Shown here piece after piece: positions 35,150 to 44,153 of a stretch of 64,000 nt of DNA. Location: contig NZ_CANMZM010000002.1 of assembly GCF_947502395.1 (NCBI RefSeq), forward strand, positions 496,001-560,000, given 5' to 3'. Every line of letters begins with the position of its first letter. Position 1 is the stretch's first letter. The stretch is from an uncultured Erythrobacter sp. (lineage in GTDB: Bacteria; Pseudomonadota; Alphaproteobacteria; Sphingomonadales; Sphingomonadaceae). Made by a program: the position numbers and the translations under genes. The notes beneath the pieces were generated by a model. That model worked only from the letters and a program-made list of their open reading frames with translations, searched no databases and had not been told where the DNA came from.

Positions 35150-37656
35150 CAGGTGACGATATTAACCAGCCTATCGGGCACGACAATGACTTTGCGAACT
35201 TCTGCACCGTCGAGTGAACGCTGCACCTTCTCGCTTGCGAGCGCCATCGCCTCCAAATCCTCTTTGGATGCGCCTTTTGGGGCGGTCAAAGTGTCGCGCA
35301 ATTTGCCCTTGTGCTGAACCGCGATGGTGACCTCGTCTTCGACCAGCATCGCCTTGTCGTGTTCAGGCCAAGCCGCATCGGCGAGCAGAGCGTCTGCGCC
35401 CATTTTGGCGTGCGCTTCTTCAGCAAGGTGAGGCATCATGGGGCTCACCATGTGAAGCAAAGCGCGAATGGCGAAATTGCGAGACTCACTTGGGGCCGCT
35501 TTCTCGGTGGCGGCAGTGAGTTCATAAATGCGGGCCACGGCTTTGTTGAAGCTGAGTGCTTCAATATCCTCGGCCACTGCAACGATGGCTTGGTGAGCAC
35601 GGCGCGCGAGCGGTTTGTCTTCGCCGGCCGCGCTGTCGTCGAACTGATCGAACAGCCGCCACAGACGTTGGACAAAGCGGTAGCAGCCCTCAATGCCAGC
35701 CTCTGACCATGGCAGATCGCGCTCAGGCGGAGAGTCTGACAGCATAAACCAGCGCACAGCGTCCGCGCCGTATTGTTCAATGATATTGTCAGGGTCGACG
35801 ACGTTCTTCTTCGACTTCGACATTTTGATGACGCGGCCACGTTCAACCTCTTCCCCGCCCTCAAGAGCAAAGGCCTTTTCGCCATCGATCCGAACTTCAG
35901 AGGGAGAGAGCCAACCCCGTTCACCTAAACGGTAAGTTTCATGTGTGACCATGCCTTGGGTGAAGAGCGAGGCGAAGGGTTCTTTCACATCGAACTTGCC
36001 GATGTGTGCAAGCGCGCGGGTCCAGAAACGTGCGTAGAGCAGGTGCAAAATCGCGTGCTCGATCCCGCCGATATAGTGCTCAACTGGCATCCATTTGGCG
36101 ATTTCATCTGCATCAAACGGCGCATCATCGGGCTGCGAGGCGAAGCGCAGGAAGTACCACGAGGAGTTGGTGAAGGTGTCGAGCGTGTCGGTTTCCCGGC
36201 GCGCTTCGCCGCCGCATTTCGGGCAAGCGCAATGCTTCCACGTCGCATGACGCTCGAGCGGATTACCGGGCGTCTCGAAGTCGACATCCTCGGGCAGAGT
36301 GACCGGCAATTGATCCTTGGGAACAGGCACGATGCCACAAGCATCGCAGTGGATGAATGGGATGGGCGTGCCCCAATAGCGCTGGCGCGAGATGCCCCAA
36401 TCGCGCAGCCGCCAAACGGTCGTACCCTCGCCCCAACCGCCATCCTCAGCCCGCTTGATGATCTCGGCTTTGCCATCCTCAACGCTCATGCCATCAAGGA
36501 AATCAGAGTTGACGCAGACACCGTCGCCGGGTTCCGCCTCGTCGCCCATCGGGGCGGAGGCTTCGGAGAAATCCCTGGCGATAACCCGGGTGATCGGCAG
36601 CTCGTATTTGGTCGCAAATTCGAAGTCGCGTTGGTCGTGCCCCGGCACGCCCATTATCGCGCCAGTGCCGTAATCCATCAGAACAAAGTTCGCGATGAGC
36701 AAGGGCATGGGTTCGCCTGTGAACGGGTGCTTAGCGGTGATGCTAGTGCGGTAGCCAAGCTTCTCTGCCGTCTCCAACGCAGCCGCCGTGGTGCCGCCTT
36801 TCTTGCATTCCTCAATGAACGCAGCGACTTCAGGTTCACCCGCAAGTGCTTGCGCGACCGGATGGTCAGCCGCAACCGCCACAAAGCTTGCGCCGAAAAT
36901 CGTGTCAGGCCGCGTGGTGTAAACCGGCAAAGTACCCCCGTTCGAAAGGGAGAACCCAAATTCGAGCCCTTGGCTCTTGCCGATCCAGTTTTCCTGCATC
37001 AGCTTCACCTTGTCAGGCCAGTCTTTCAGGTCACCCAGACCATCCAGCAGGTCTTCGGCAAAGTCAGTGATCTTCAAGAACCACTGGTCAAGCTTGCGCT
37101 TTTCAACCTCTGCACCTGAACGCCAGCCTTTGCCGTCGATCACCTGCTCATTGGCAAGCACGGTCATATCAACCGGGTCCCAATTGACCTCTGACGAACG
37201 CCGATCAATCAGGCCAGCCTCATACATATCAAGGAAAAGCGCCTGCTCATGACCGTAATACTCTGGGTCACAGGTTGCGAACTCTCGCGTCCAATCGAGC
37301 GCAAAGCCGATGCGCTTCAACTGCGCTTTCATCGCCTCGATGTTGGATCTGGTCCAGGCGCCAGGGTGGACCTTCTTTTCCATCGCCGCGTTTTCTGCTG
37401 GCATACCGAACGCGTCCCAGCCCATGGGATGAAGCACTTCAAACCCGCGCATCTTCTTATAACGCGCCAGCACATCGCCCATGGTGTAATTGCGCACGTG
37501 ACCCATATGGATGCGGCCCGAAGGATAGGGAAACATCTCAAGCACGTAGGACTTGGGTTTCTCGTTGTTGGAATCAGCGGTGAACGTACCTGCCTTATCC
37601 CAAGCGCGTTGCCAGCGCCCGTCAGCTTTGGACGGATCGAATCGTGTGTCGGTCAT
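35149..37656 (-). CDS. leuS: Leucyl-tRNA synthetase
   Basis: An 835-residue class I synthetase. HMGH at 50-53 ([11 protein letters not shown]) and KMSKS at 611-615 ([13 protein letters not shown]) are intact. The CP1 editing domain lies between ([39 protein letters not shown]), and a zinc-like Cys cluster is seen at CDACGIVP and CACPKCGGE. The ATG at 37656 ([16 protein letters not shown]) is the family start; an upstream in-frame start at 37701 is not supported. A GC-rich hairpin lies in the leader. Confidence 0.96.
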   Translation of the reverse strand: MTDTRFDPSKADGRWQRAWDKAGTFTADSNNEKPKSYVLEMFPYPSGRIHMGHVRNYTMGDVLARYKKMRGFEVLHPMGWDAFGMPAENAAMEKKVHPGAWTRSNIEAMKAQLKRIGFALDWTREFATCDPEYYGHEQALFLDMYEAGLIDRRSSEVNWDPVDMTVLANEQVIDGKGWRSGAEVEKRKLDQWFLKITDFAEDLLDGLGDLKDWPDKVKLMQENWIGKSQGLEFGFSLSNGGTLPVYTTRPDTIFGASFVAVAADHPVAQALAGEPEVAAFIEECKKGGTTAAALETAEKLGYRTSITAKHPFTGEPMPLLIANFVLMDYGTGAIMGVPGHDQRDFEFATKYELPITRVIARDFSEASAPMGDEAEPGDGVCVNSDFLDGMSVEDGKAEIIKRAEDGGWGEGTTVWRLRDWGISRQRYWGTPIPFIHCDACGIVPVPKDQLPVTLPEDVDFETPGNPLERHATWKHCACPKCGGEARRETDTLDTFTNSSWYFLRFASQPDDAPFDADEIAKWMPVEHYIGGIEHAILHLLYARFWTRALAHIGKFDVKEPFASLFTQGMVTHETYRLGERGWLSPSEVRIDGEKAFALEGGEEVERGRVIKMSKSKKNVVDPDNIIEQYGADAVRWFMLSDSPPERDLPWSEAGIEGCYRFVQRLWRLFDQFDDSAAGEDKPLARRAHQAIVAVAEDIEALSFNKAVARIYELTAATEKAAPSESRNFAIRALLHMVSPMMPHLAEEAHAKMGADALLADAAWPEHDKAMLVEDEVTIAVQHKGKLRDTLTAPKGASKEDLEAMALASEKVQRSLDGAEVRKVIVVPDRLVNIVT

Positions 37657-37691
37657 GGGAATCTCGCTAACGCGCTTCATGGCAAGCGCAA

Positions 37692-37713
37692 GGGGGCGCA
37701 CAATGCCGCCCCC
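37692..37713 (-). other. GC-rich hairpin between the DUF3576 gene and leuS
   Basis: gggggcg (37692-37698) pairs with cgccccc (37707-37713) across an 8-base loop, about 35 bases before the leuS ATG. There is no T-run after it on the minus strand. It may be a weak terminator or attenuator, or simply a stable leader structure. No leucine-rich leader ORF was found beside it. Confidence 0.4.
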
Positions 37714-37758
37714 GGTTTCCGTGTTTTCTGAAAACCCGCTCCGAAGAGCCGTAGCGGA

Positions 37759-38229
37759 TTACGCGCCGGAAAGAGCCTTGCGCCGTAGGTCGCGCGCCTT
37801 GGTGAGAATGATGTCCTCAAGCTTCTGAACGGTCGCCGCCTGAACCGGCGCATCCACCCAGTTTCCGCCCTGTGAAACTTGGCGGTTGGCGGTCACCCGC
37901 AGAGCATCGGCGCGCAAATCCTGATCGAGAATGGCGACGAAGACCTTGACCCGCTCTTCGGGATTCGAAGGGTTCGCATACCAATCAGTTACAATCACGC
38001 CGCCATCGCTGTCTGCCGAAGCGAGCGGCGCAAAGCTCAAGGTTTCCAAAGCCCCGCGCCACAGGAAGGCATTCACACCAATCGTGTTGATCTGAGCGGC
38101 CGCGAGCTGCGTACGAGGACGATCCGAGCCGCCGCACGCCGCAAGGCCTGCAATAGCAGCAGCGCCCAGCGCCAATTTGGTGGCGCCCGAAAGTGTAATT
38201 GGCGAAAATGCATGTTTTGCGCGTGTCAC
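37759..38229 (-). CDS. DUF3576-family lipoprotein
   Basis: A 156-residue lipoprotein: basic N-terminus, hydrophobic segment and lipobox (AGLAAC, Cys32) followed by GGSDRPR. The mature part contains TIGVNAFLWRGALETLSFAPLASADSDGGVIVTDWY and ERVKVFVAILDQDLRADALRV, the DUF3576 pattern. It is expected on the outer membrane's inner face, with no defined function. It precedes leuS-lptE-holA, a common order in sphingomonads, which hints at an envelope role. Confidence 0.85.
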   Translation of the reverse strand: MTRAKHAFSPITLSGATKLALGAAAIAGLAACGGSDRPRTQLAAAQINTIGVNAFLWRGALETLSFAPLASADSDGGVIVTDWYANPSNPEERVKVFVAILDQDLRADALRVTANRQVSQGGNWVDAPVQAATVQKLEDIILTKARDLRRKALSGA

Positions 38230-38609
38230 AGCGAAATGAATCCCTCTTTGCGTCGTGGCTCACGCTCTATACCGGGCATGAGGCTCGCGGCAAGCTCGCT
38301 TTCTCGAACGGCACGCCTCCATCCACGCATTGTGCGCTAGTTTGCGCTGCCTTTCTGAGCGCTGAATTGGTCTATTAAGCGTTGAGCGGTGATCCCCAGA
38401 CTTCCGTTTACGTCACCTTTCTGTGTGCTGCGCGCAACAGGTCTATGGTTAACACTGGCCTAAGGAGAAGAAGGGATTGCGTGGAACTCTGTCATACTTC
38501 TACCATTTTTTGATCGTAATCGCATCGAGTCGCTTGAGATCGCTTGAATTTGTCAGCGCAGGTTCAGGCAAAATCTGGTCAAATATCGGCGTAGGATTTT
38601 GGAAGAGTA
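38230..38609. other. 380-bp gap, divergent promoter region
   Basis: Lies between the divergent DUF3576 gene and the exported-protein gene at 38610. I see no convincing gene: a 34-codon + frame at about 38236 has no ribosome-binding site. It must contain two promoters. A short direct repeat, tcgcttga, occurs twice about 10 bases apart near 38531-38548, and a six-T run is at about 38506. No structured RNA recognised. Confidence 0.5.
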
Positions 38610-39416
38610 GTGAAACAGTCGCAAATCAAGACAGCAGGCAAGGGGAGTGAGCACAAGCGCGCTCCAAGGCCGCTGCTTGGGTTGGCAGCTGCACTGACTT
38701 TCGGCCTTCCTTCTGCTGGTCTCGCGGTTGTGGATCTGACTGAGAGCAATCTCGACTCAAATGCTTCGGCCTTTGAACTGTTCACGCCTGCATCGGTTGA
38801 TCCTGAATTGGCCGCACGGGTTGCTGAGAAAGCACGAGAGCGCGGCATTCGGTTCACTCCCAGCGGATCAAGCATTTCACGCAGCGAACGGACAGTGACG
38901 GTTGCCGTCCGGATTGACGAAGATATCGCTCAGGCGATTTCTGTTCGCTCCGCAATCGATACATCATCTGGCCTCGGCAATGAGATCGCTGGCGTTCAAG
39001 CGAACCGCTTCAACCTTGGCACATCACGCGGCTATCAGACATTTGCTCGGGCGCAGACCCCTCCAACGGCACCGTCGGGTCGGACTGTTGCTCTCGATAA
39101 TGTTCGTGATATCGGAATGCCCGATCTTGCTGACTTTGAACCGGCTCAACCCACCCGCGTTGACAAGCCAAGTCGGCTACAGCCTCGCATTGAACTCGGC
39201 GATGAACGCATTGCCGGGCGGTCTCAGAACACTCTAGATGCACTTTCCGCACAAACCGTCGACCTTGGTGGCAGCTTCCGTGTTTCGCGCAATCTTGACG
39301 TGACCGCTGGTGTTCGGCTGAGCCAAGAGCGTGATCGTTTGGACAGTATCGATCCATTGACCAATTCGGTGAAAGACAATCAGGCAGTCTATGTCGGAAC
39401 CCAAATCCGCTTCTAA
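38610..39416 (+). CDS. Exported protein of unknown function, possible beta-barrel end
   Basis: A 268-residue protein starting at a GTG preceded by GGAAGAG. A signal peptide is likely (PLLGLAAALTFGLPSAGLAV). The mature region is Ser/Thr/Arg-rich with a predicted disordered middle. The C-terminal 60 residues (TVDLGGSFRVSRNLDVTAGV, then VRLSQERDRL and VYVGTQIRF) alternate like outer-membrane strands and end in Phe. No family recognised. It is followed by a strong intrinsic terminator, so it is a single-gene transcript. Confidence 0.65.
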   Translation: MKQSQIKTAGKGSEHKRAPRPLLGLAAALTFGLPSAGLAVVDLTESNLDSNASAFELFTPASVDPELAARVAEKARERGIRFTPSGSSISRSERTVTVAVRIDEDIAQAISVRSAIDTSSGLGNEIAGVQANRFNLGTSRGYQTFARAQTPPTAPSGRTVALDNVRDIGMPDLADFEPAQPTRVDKPSRLQPRIELGDERIAGRSQNTLDALSAQTVDLGGSFRVSRNLDVTAGVRLSQERDRLDSIDPLTNSVKDNQAVYVGTQIRF

Positions 39417-39450
39417 TTGAAGACAGTCTCTTAGACATTGGTATGCATAG

Positions 39451-39472
39451 CCCCGCTCCGGCGGGGTTTTTT
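39451..39472 (+). terminator. Intrinsic terminator
   Basis: ccccgc (39451-39456), loop tccg, gcgggg (39461-39466), then six T (39467-39472). It ends the transcript of the exported-protein gene and isolates phaB. Confidence 0.92.
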
Positions 39473-39531
39473 GTTGCCCGACGCTACGGCATGGCTAATC
39501 TCGCGACTCAAAGCAATCAAGGGAATCAGTT

Positions 39532-40254
39532 GTGAGCAAAGTAGCGATAGTCACCGGAGGAACACGCGGAATTGGCGAGGCAATTTGCCAACGTCTCAAA
39601 CGCCAAGGCCACACTGTCATTGCCAATTACGGCGGCAATGACGAAGCGGCCGCCGCCTTCACCAAGGAGACCGGCATACCCTCCTACAAATGGGATGTGG
39701 GCGATCATGAGGCTTGCCTTAAAGGCTGCGCCAAGGTCGCCGAAGATCATGGGCCCGTCGATATCGTCGTCAACAACGCCGGGATCACCCGCGACGGAAC
39801 TTTGCATAGGATGAGTTATGACGATTGGCACGATGTCATGCGCGTCAACCTGGGTGGATGCTTCAACATGGCGAAAGCCACCTTCCCCGGTATGCGCGAG
39901 AGGAAGTGGGGACGCATCGTCAACATAGGCTCGATCAATGGGCAAGCGGGCCAATATGGTCAGGTTAACTACGCGGCGGCGAAATCCGGCATCCACGGCT
40001 TCACCAAAGCCCTCGCGCAAGAAGGCGCGAAGTTTGGCGTAACCGTCAACGCAATCGCTCCCGGCTATATCGACACCGATATGGTTGCCGCTGTGCCAGA
40101 GCCCGTGCTTGAGAAAATCGTCGCGAAAATCCCCGTGGGACGACTGGGCCATGCCGAGGAAATCGCGCGAGGCGTTGCCTTCCTCACATCCGACAATGGC
40201 GCATTTATGACCGGCTCAACCATGAGTATCAATGGCGGCCAGCACATGTATTGA
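39532..40254 (+). CDS. phaB: Acetoacetyl-CoA reductase
   Basis: A 240-residue short-chain dehydrogenase that reduces acetoacetyl-CoA to (R)-3-hydroxybutyryl-CoA with NADPH for PHA synthesis. The nucleotide loop is TGGTRGIGEAI; the catalytic Ser-Tyr-Lys set lies in NIGSINGQAGQYGQVNYAAAK, and NNAG is present. MSYDDWHDVMRVNLGGCFNM and the C-terminal SINGGQHMY are typical of PhaB. The start is a GTG at 39532. phaA/phaC are not adjacent. A RidA gene follows after 23 bp. Confidence 0.92.
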   Translation: MSKVAIVTGGTRGIGEAICQRLKRQGHTVIANYGGNDEAAAAFTKETGIPSYKWDVGDHEACLKGCAKVAEDHGPVDIVVNNAGITRDGTLHRMSYDDWHDVMRVNLGGCFNMAKATFPGMRERKWGRIVNIGSINGQAGQYGQVNYAAAKSGIHGFTKALAQEGAKFGVTVNAIAPGYIDTDMVAAVPEPVLEKIVAKIPVGRLGHAEEIARGVAFLTSDNGAFMTGSTMSINGGQHMY

Positions 40255-40277
40255 TCGCGAGGCTTCGGGAGGATCCC

Positions 40278-40673
40278 ATGCAGAAAACAACACACAATCC
40301 GACCCCTTGGCTGCAGGGCTTCGGGCTGAACCACGGCGTCGAAGTGAAAGGTGGAGAGCGCACGCTCTATCTCTCAGGCCAGACCGCGAGCGATGCCGAA
40401 GGCGCGCCGCTACACCCGGGCGATATGGTCGCTCAGTACAAAGTCGCTTGGCAGTGCCTGATGGATGCGCTTGCGTCTGCCGGGATGGATGCAAGCAATC
40501 TGGTGCGGCTCAATTTCTACGTCACCGATGTGCCAACCTTTATGGCAGCCGCTGAAGAAATCATGCCGATCCATGGCGAGGCAGGGGCCGAAATCGTCTC
40601 TACCTTGCTGGGTGTGAAAGAGCTGTATCACCCTGACATTATGATCGAAATCGAGGGCACAGCTGTCGCGTAA
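40278..40673 (+). CDS. RidA family protein (reactive imine/enamine deaminase-like)
   Basis: A 131-residue RidA/YjgF-type trimeric protein. LYLSGQTASDAEG, QYKVAWQCLMDALASAGMDASNLVRLNFYVTD and the C-terminal DIMIEIEGTAV fit the fold. The invariant Arg of active RidA (the R-V-E-I-E type position) is not clearly present here (IMIEIEG), so deaminase activity is uncertain. GGAGG five bases before the ATG fixes the start at 40278. It follows phaB closely and may be co-transcribed. Confidence 0.85.
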   Translation: MQKTTHNPTPWLQGFGLNHGVEVKGGERTLYLSGQTASDAEGAPLHPGDMVAQYKVAWQCLMDALASAGMDASNLVRLNFYVTDVPTFMAAAEEIMPIHGEAGAEIVSTLLGVKELYHPDIMIEIEGTAVA

Positions 40674-40743
40674 GGCGGCGAACCCGAATAACCATCACAT
40701 GCCGGTTGTGGTGCCCAAGTGGCTTCGATAGGGCGCCTGGTAC

Positions 40744-41577
40744 GTGTCAAATCTTGCCCTCATCCTCCTGCTTGCCGCCGCCGCGATCCATGCTGGCTGG
40801 AACGCACTGGTCAAAAGCGACATGGACCGCTTCCGCTCCATTGCCATCATCGCAATCTTTGGAGCGATTGGGGCAATTGCCCTGCTGCCGTTCTTCCCGG
40901 CACCGGCACCTGCAAGTTGGCCCTTCCTGATCGGCTCTGCTGCTATCCAGGTCGGCTATTGTTTTGCTTTGGTGCGCGCCTATGACCATGGGGACTTAGC
41001 CAGCGTCTACCCGATCGCGCGTGGCAGTGCTCCGGTCTTCGTAACCGTCGGCGCCGCTTTGTTCGCGCGCGAGATTCCGACCACACCCGGCCTGATTGGC
41101 ATCGCGCTGGTATCGCTGGGTATAATCACACTTTCGCTCGGTGCAGGACGGCCAAGCGCCAAAGCCATCCGCGCAGCCCTCATTACCGGTCTCTTCATCG
41201 CGGGCTACGCGCTGGTTGACGGGATTGGAGTGCGCCGCGCAGGCAGCGCGATGGGATACATCGTTTGGCAAGCGGCACTCGCTTCGACCCTCATAGCTCT
41301 GTCTTACGTGGTCACGCGCAGGGCCGCACCCAAGATGCCCGGCGGCAAAGCCTCTGTTGCGCTTGGCGTTGCCGGAGTCCTGTCCGCTGTGGCCTATGGG
41401 ATTTCGGTATGGGCGATGAACCTTGCCGCCATGGGAGCGGTGTCCGCGGTGCGCGAAACCAGCATTCTCTTCGCCGCGCTTTTCGGAGCAGTGCTGCTCA
41501 AGGAAAGGCTCACGGTGCCAAAGATTCTTGGTATTGTTGTCGTGACCGCCGGAGTGATCACCCTCTCGCAAGCATGA
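40744..41577 (+). CDS. DMT-superfamily (EamA-type) transporter
   Basis: A 277-residue integral membrane protein with about ten helices in two EamA-like repeats. Typical features are HAGWNALVKSD near the start, YPIARGSAPVFVTVGAALFARE at the end of the first repeat and VRETSILFAALFGAVLLKERLT at the end of the second. Substrate unknown; relatives export amino acids or metabolites. Start is a GTG at 40744. It is 70 bp after the RidA-family gene. Confidence 0.87.
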   Translation: MSNLALILLLAAAAIHAGWNALVKSDMDRFRSIAIIAIFGAIGAIALLPFFPAPAPASWPFLIGSAAIQVGYCFALVRAYDHGDLASVYPIARGSAPVFVTVGAALFAREIPTTPGLIGIALVSLGIITLSLGAGRPSAKAIRAALITGLFIAGYALVDGIGVRRAGSAMGYIVWQAALASTLIALSYVVTRRAAPKMPGGKASVALGVAGVLSAVAYGISVWAMNLAAMGAVSAVRETSILFAALFGAVLLKERLTVPKILGIVVVTAGVITLSQA

Positions 41578-41719
41578 TCTACGTGGGCGAGAACCGCGCA
41601 AATTAGGAGTTTCTTAACTCTCTTCGCCTAAATTCTCTTAAGACAGGTTACGAAGGTGTAAATGCGCTGGGGCACTTCCCATGCACGCTGCCTTCACCAG
41701 CGCTTGAGGAGCGAGGACG

Positions 41720-42364
41720 GTGGAACAGTCTAGCCCAAAAGAAACCGGTGCCGAACAGCGCCAATCACACCGCGCGGCCCTCATGCTGCGCCGTGCAAAG
41801 CTGGTGTGTCAGAGTGGGGAATATCTCTGCCTGATTCGTGACGTATCCGAAAAAGGCATCGGCCTTGGCTTCCTTCACGATGTGCCGCCCGAACCTCGTG
41901 CTCTCCTGCAACTGGCCAATGGCATGACCTATCCGGTCGAGCGCGTTTGGGCTCAGTCGCGCCAGGCTGGCTACCGCTTTGGCTGCACGATTACATTGGA
42001 AGAGTTCCTGCGCGAAGAAGGCCCACACCCAATCAGGCCGCTGCGTCTTAACATAGAGGGCCCGGTCCGCATTCAGGACGGCCGGGCCGCTATGGAAGCG
42101 ACCCTTGTCGATCTTTCTTGCGAAGGCGCCAAGATTATCTGCGAAGACGATCTTCGTTCGAAGGGCTTGATTAGCTTTGAGCTTCCCGGCCTTGCGCCGC
42201 AATTGGCATCGATCCGTTGGAATGAGCGAAATCATTTCGGCCTGCAATTCCAGCACCCTCTTTCAAGTGAGGAGTTGGCCGAATGCGCCCATATGCTCCA
42301 GCCTTTTGGCGATGCGAAAAAGAGCCGCTTTGCAAAACTTCTGGCGAAGGCACGAGCGGCATAG
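41720..42364 (+). CDS. Tandem PilZ-domain protein
   Basis: A 214-residue cytosolic protein with two PilZ-like halves. In the first, RQSHRAALMLRRAKLV resembles the c-di-GMP RxxxR motif and DVSEKGIGLGF is the (D/N)xSxxG motif. In the second, DLSCEGAKIIC repeats the latter but the RxxxR is less clear. It probably senses c-di-GMP and controls motility or polysaccharide export. Start is a GTG at 41720 after GGAGCGAGGAC. The upstream 140 bp contain no gene. Confidence 0.82.
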   Translation: MEQSSPKETGAEQRQSHRAALMLRRAKLVCQSGEYLCLIRDVSEKGIGLGFLHDVPPEPRALLQLANGMTYPVERVWAQSRQAGYRFGCTITLEEFLREEGPHPIRPLRLNIEGPVRIQDGRAAMEATLVDLSCEGAKIICEDDLRSKGLISFELPGLAPQLASIRWNERNHFGLQFQHPLSSEELAECAHMLQPFGDAKKSRFAKLLAKARAA

Positions 42365-42391
42365 CCACCGCAGCTTCGAATTCACAGCAGT

Positions 42392-43153
42392 CTATTCGAT
42401 CAGATAACCAACAACTCTCAGACCATCTGCTTCACGCTCCAGCGTGACAGTTTCGATCGCCGTACCTCCGTTCTCAAACTTGGTTAGAAAGCGCACAAGC
42501 GTGAAGCCATACGGCGGTGCGTTAACGAACTCGGTCTTGATCGCCTCACGCGCGGTAACCGAACCAAGCGGTGTTCGAACTTCTTGCGACGCAGCCTGCC
42601 ACCCTTCAACCGTATTGGGCGTCCGAAAAGCCGCACCAGCCGCCTCATAACTTGCTTGCCAATCAGAATCATCGACCAGAGCAAGCCATGCGCGCGCAGC
42701 CTCTTCAGGTGCAGCATCAACCTGAGCCAATTGAGCGGTTGGCCCCTGAACGTTCGGAGCTTCTAAATTCGGCGCACCCAAAAGGGTCACAACAACAGCG
42801 AGTGCAATAGCAGACATGACGGCAATACCTCCAATCCATAGAGCCCTGTCAGAGCCCTTTTTGACGATGGCGGCAGGATCACTGGCAGCGGTCGGATTTG
42901 CATCCCCTATTTCCTCGCATACAATATTTTCACCTGCTCTCTGGGCTGCTTGAGCCTCAAGATGGACCAGCTTGCGGGCGGCTTCGCGACTGCTCGTAAC
43001 ACCCAACTTCCTGCGAGAATTGCGCAGACGTTCATTGATCGTGTGAACAGAAAGACCGAGTTCGCGCGCCGCAGATTTTGCATCATGCCCGCGCGCAATC
43101 AGGCGCAGCGTTTCATTCTCTTTGTCGGTCAATCTGTCCAGCGAAGTGGTCAT
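42392..43153 (-). CDS. LuxR-type HTH protein with membrane anchor and DUF4019 domain
   Basis: A 253-residue protein with an unusual order. Residues 1-62 are a LuxR/GerE HTH (LTDKENETLRLIARGHDAKSAARELGLSVHTIN). One membrane helix lies at about 104-126 (ALWIGGIAVMSAIALAVVV). Residues 145-253 match the DUF4019 pattern (ARAWLALVDDSDWQASYEAAGAAFR; GFTLVRFLTKFENGG; ETVTLERE). The DNA-binding domain would face the cytosol and DUF4019 the periplasm, so it could be a one-component transmembrane regulator in the style of ToxR/CadC. It lies alone, convergent with the PilZ gene. Confidence 0.85.
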   Translation of the reverse strand: MTTSLDRLTDKENETLRLIARGHDAKSAARELGLSVHTINERLRNSRRKLGVTSSREAARKLVHLEAQAAQRAGENIVCEEIGDANPTAASDPAAIVKKGSDRALWIGGIAVMSAIALAVVVTLLGAPNLEAPNVQGPTAQLAQVDAAPEEAARAWLALVDDSDWQASYEAAGAAFRTPNTVEGWQAASQEVRTPLGSVTAREAIKTEFVNAPPYGFTLVRFLTKFENGGTAIETVTLEREADGLRVVGYLIE

Positions 43154-43285
43154 GAAAGAACCCTACAAAAAGCCCGACTGGAGAGACCACCCCAAATTTC
43201 TTGTAGGTGCCAATCCCCGCTATTGCTAATCGCGGCCAAGCGATGGGATGGTGGGTTAGAATAAACCCTGCAAAGGAATATCCCG

Positions 43286-43495
43286 ATGTCTCTCAACCTC
43301 TCTAATGCTGACATTAGTGCCATCATCGAAATGGCGTTGAGTGATCATATGCCGTTTGCTGTGATCGAAGCCGAGTTCGGGCTTAAGGCAGGCCAGGTCA
43401 AAGAGCTGATGCGCGATAATCTCAAACCCGGCAGTTATAGAGCGTGGCGCAAGCGCGTGCGCACATTTGCTGACCGGCGCGAGAATTACAAATGA
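43286..43495 (+). CDS. TIGR03643-type small conserved protein
   Basis: A 69-residue protein, MSLNLSNADISAIIEMALSD, then HMPFAVIEAEFGLKAGQVKELMR and a basic end PGSYRAWRKRVRTFADRREN. This is the conserved small-protein family labelled TIGR03643. The middle has a helix-turn-helix look, consistent with DNA binding, but no function is known. AAAGGA lies eight bases before the ATG. Its stop overlaps the next start as ATGA. Confidence 0.82.
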   Translation: MSLNLSNADISAIIEMALSDHMPFAVIEAEFGLKAGQVKELMRDNLKPGSYRAWRKRVRTFADRRENYK

Positions 43496-43731
43496 GCGCA
43501 GATGTGCCTTACCACCCGCCGGTCAAACGCTCGATTGCGATTGAAGGCCATCGCACTAGCATAAGCCTTGAGCCGGTGTTCTGGGACATGCTGAAAGCTG
43601 CGGCGCAGGAAGCGGAGATACCAGTAAGCGCGCTGGTCGCCAAAATCGACGCTGAGCGCATCCAATCCAACACCCCCCCGGGATTAGCGAGCGCGATCCG
43701 GGTGTGGTTGGTGGTTAAGGAAATCGAATAG
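43492..43731 (+). CDS. Ribbon-helix-helix domain protein
   Basis: A 79-residue protein whose segment VKRSIAIEGHRTSISLEPVFWDMLKAAAQEAEIPVSALVAKID follows the RHH_4-type ribbon-helix-helix pattern (basic strand, then two helices). It probably binds DNA as a dimer, though members are often annotated without targets. It overlaps the TIGR03643 gene by four bases and the GNAT gene by one base (TAGTG), giving a tight three-gene unit. Confidence 0.8.
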   Translation: MSADVPYHPPVKRSIAIEGHRTSISLEPVFWDMLKAAAQEAEIPVSALVAKIDAERIQSNTPPGLASAIRVWLVVKEIE

Positions 43732-44144
43732 TGCAGATCATCCCATATGAAGATCGCCATTTTGCGGAAGTCGACCGATTGTGGCACGCAGAGTTTCCCA
43801 ATGACCCGGAACGCAATCGCGCTCCGCAAGCCATCCCTAAGAAGCTGGCCCAGGCTGACGGCCTTTTCTGGGTCGCCCTTGATGAGAACGGCGATGTGAT
43901 CGGGACTATTATGGCGGGATGGGACGGGCACCGAGGCTGGCTCTACAGCGTCGCCGTCGCACCCAGTCACAGAAACGCAGGGATCGGCACGGCGCTTGTG
44001 AACACTGCTCTCGATGAGTTGAGAGACCGCGGTTGCATCAAGGTCAACTTGCAGGTTCGCAGCAGCAACAAGGCAGTTGTCGAGTTCTATAGGACGCTTG
44101 GCTTTGTGACTGAACCCATGGTGAGCATGGGGCGTACGCTCTAG
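43731..44144 (+). CDS. GNAT family N-acetyltransferase
   Basis: A 137-residue GNAT protein: FWVALDENGDVIGTIMAGWDGHRGWLYSVAVAP (strands 3-4), the acetyl-CoA loop HRNAGIGTALV, and NKAVVEFYRTLGF near the C-terminus. It resembles YpeA-type acetyltransferases. The start is a GTG that overlaps the RHH stop by one base. The RHH-GNAT order recalls TacAT-type toxin-antitoxin modules, but the RHH family differs and the acceptor cannot be told from sequence. Confidence 0.87.
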   Translation: MQIIPYEDRHFAEVDRLWHAEFPNDPERNRAPQAIPKKLAQADGLFWVALDENGDVIGTIMAGWDGHRGWLYSVAVAPSHRNAGIGTALVNTALDELRDRGCIKVNLQVRSSNKAVVEFYRTLGFVTEPMVSMGRTL

Positions 44145-44153
44145 ATATTCAGC

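Noticed and set aside
35941-37119. 392-codon plus-strand frame over leuS
   Set aside because: Antisense to the LeuS editing domain and catalytic core; no domain or ribosome-binding site.
37657-37758. Leucine-rich leader peptide upstream of leuS, by analogy with thrS
   Set aside because: No short ORF with a Leu run is present; only a GC-rich hairpin is seen.
38236-38340. 34-codon plus-strand ORF in the DUF3576 promoter gap
   Set aside because: No ribosome-binding site, Arg/Ser-rich, no family; treated as chance.
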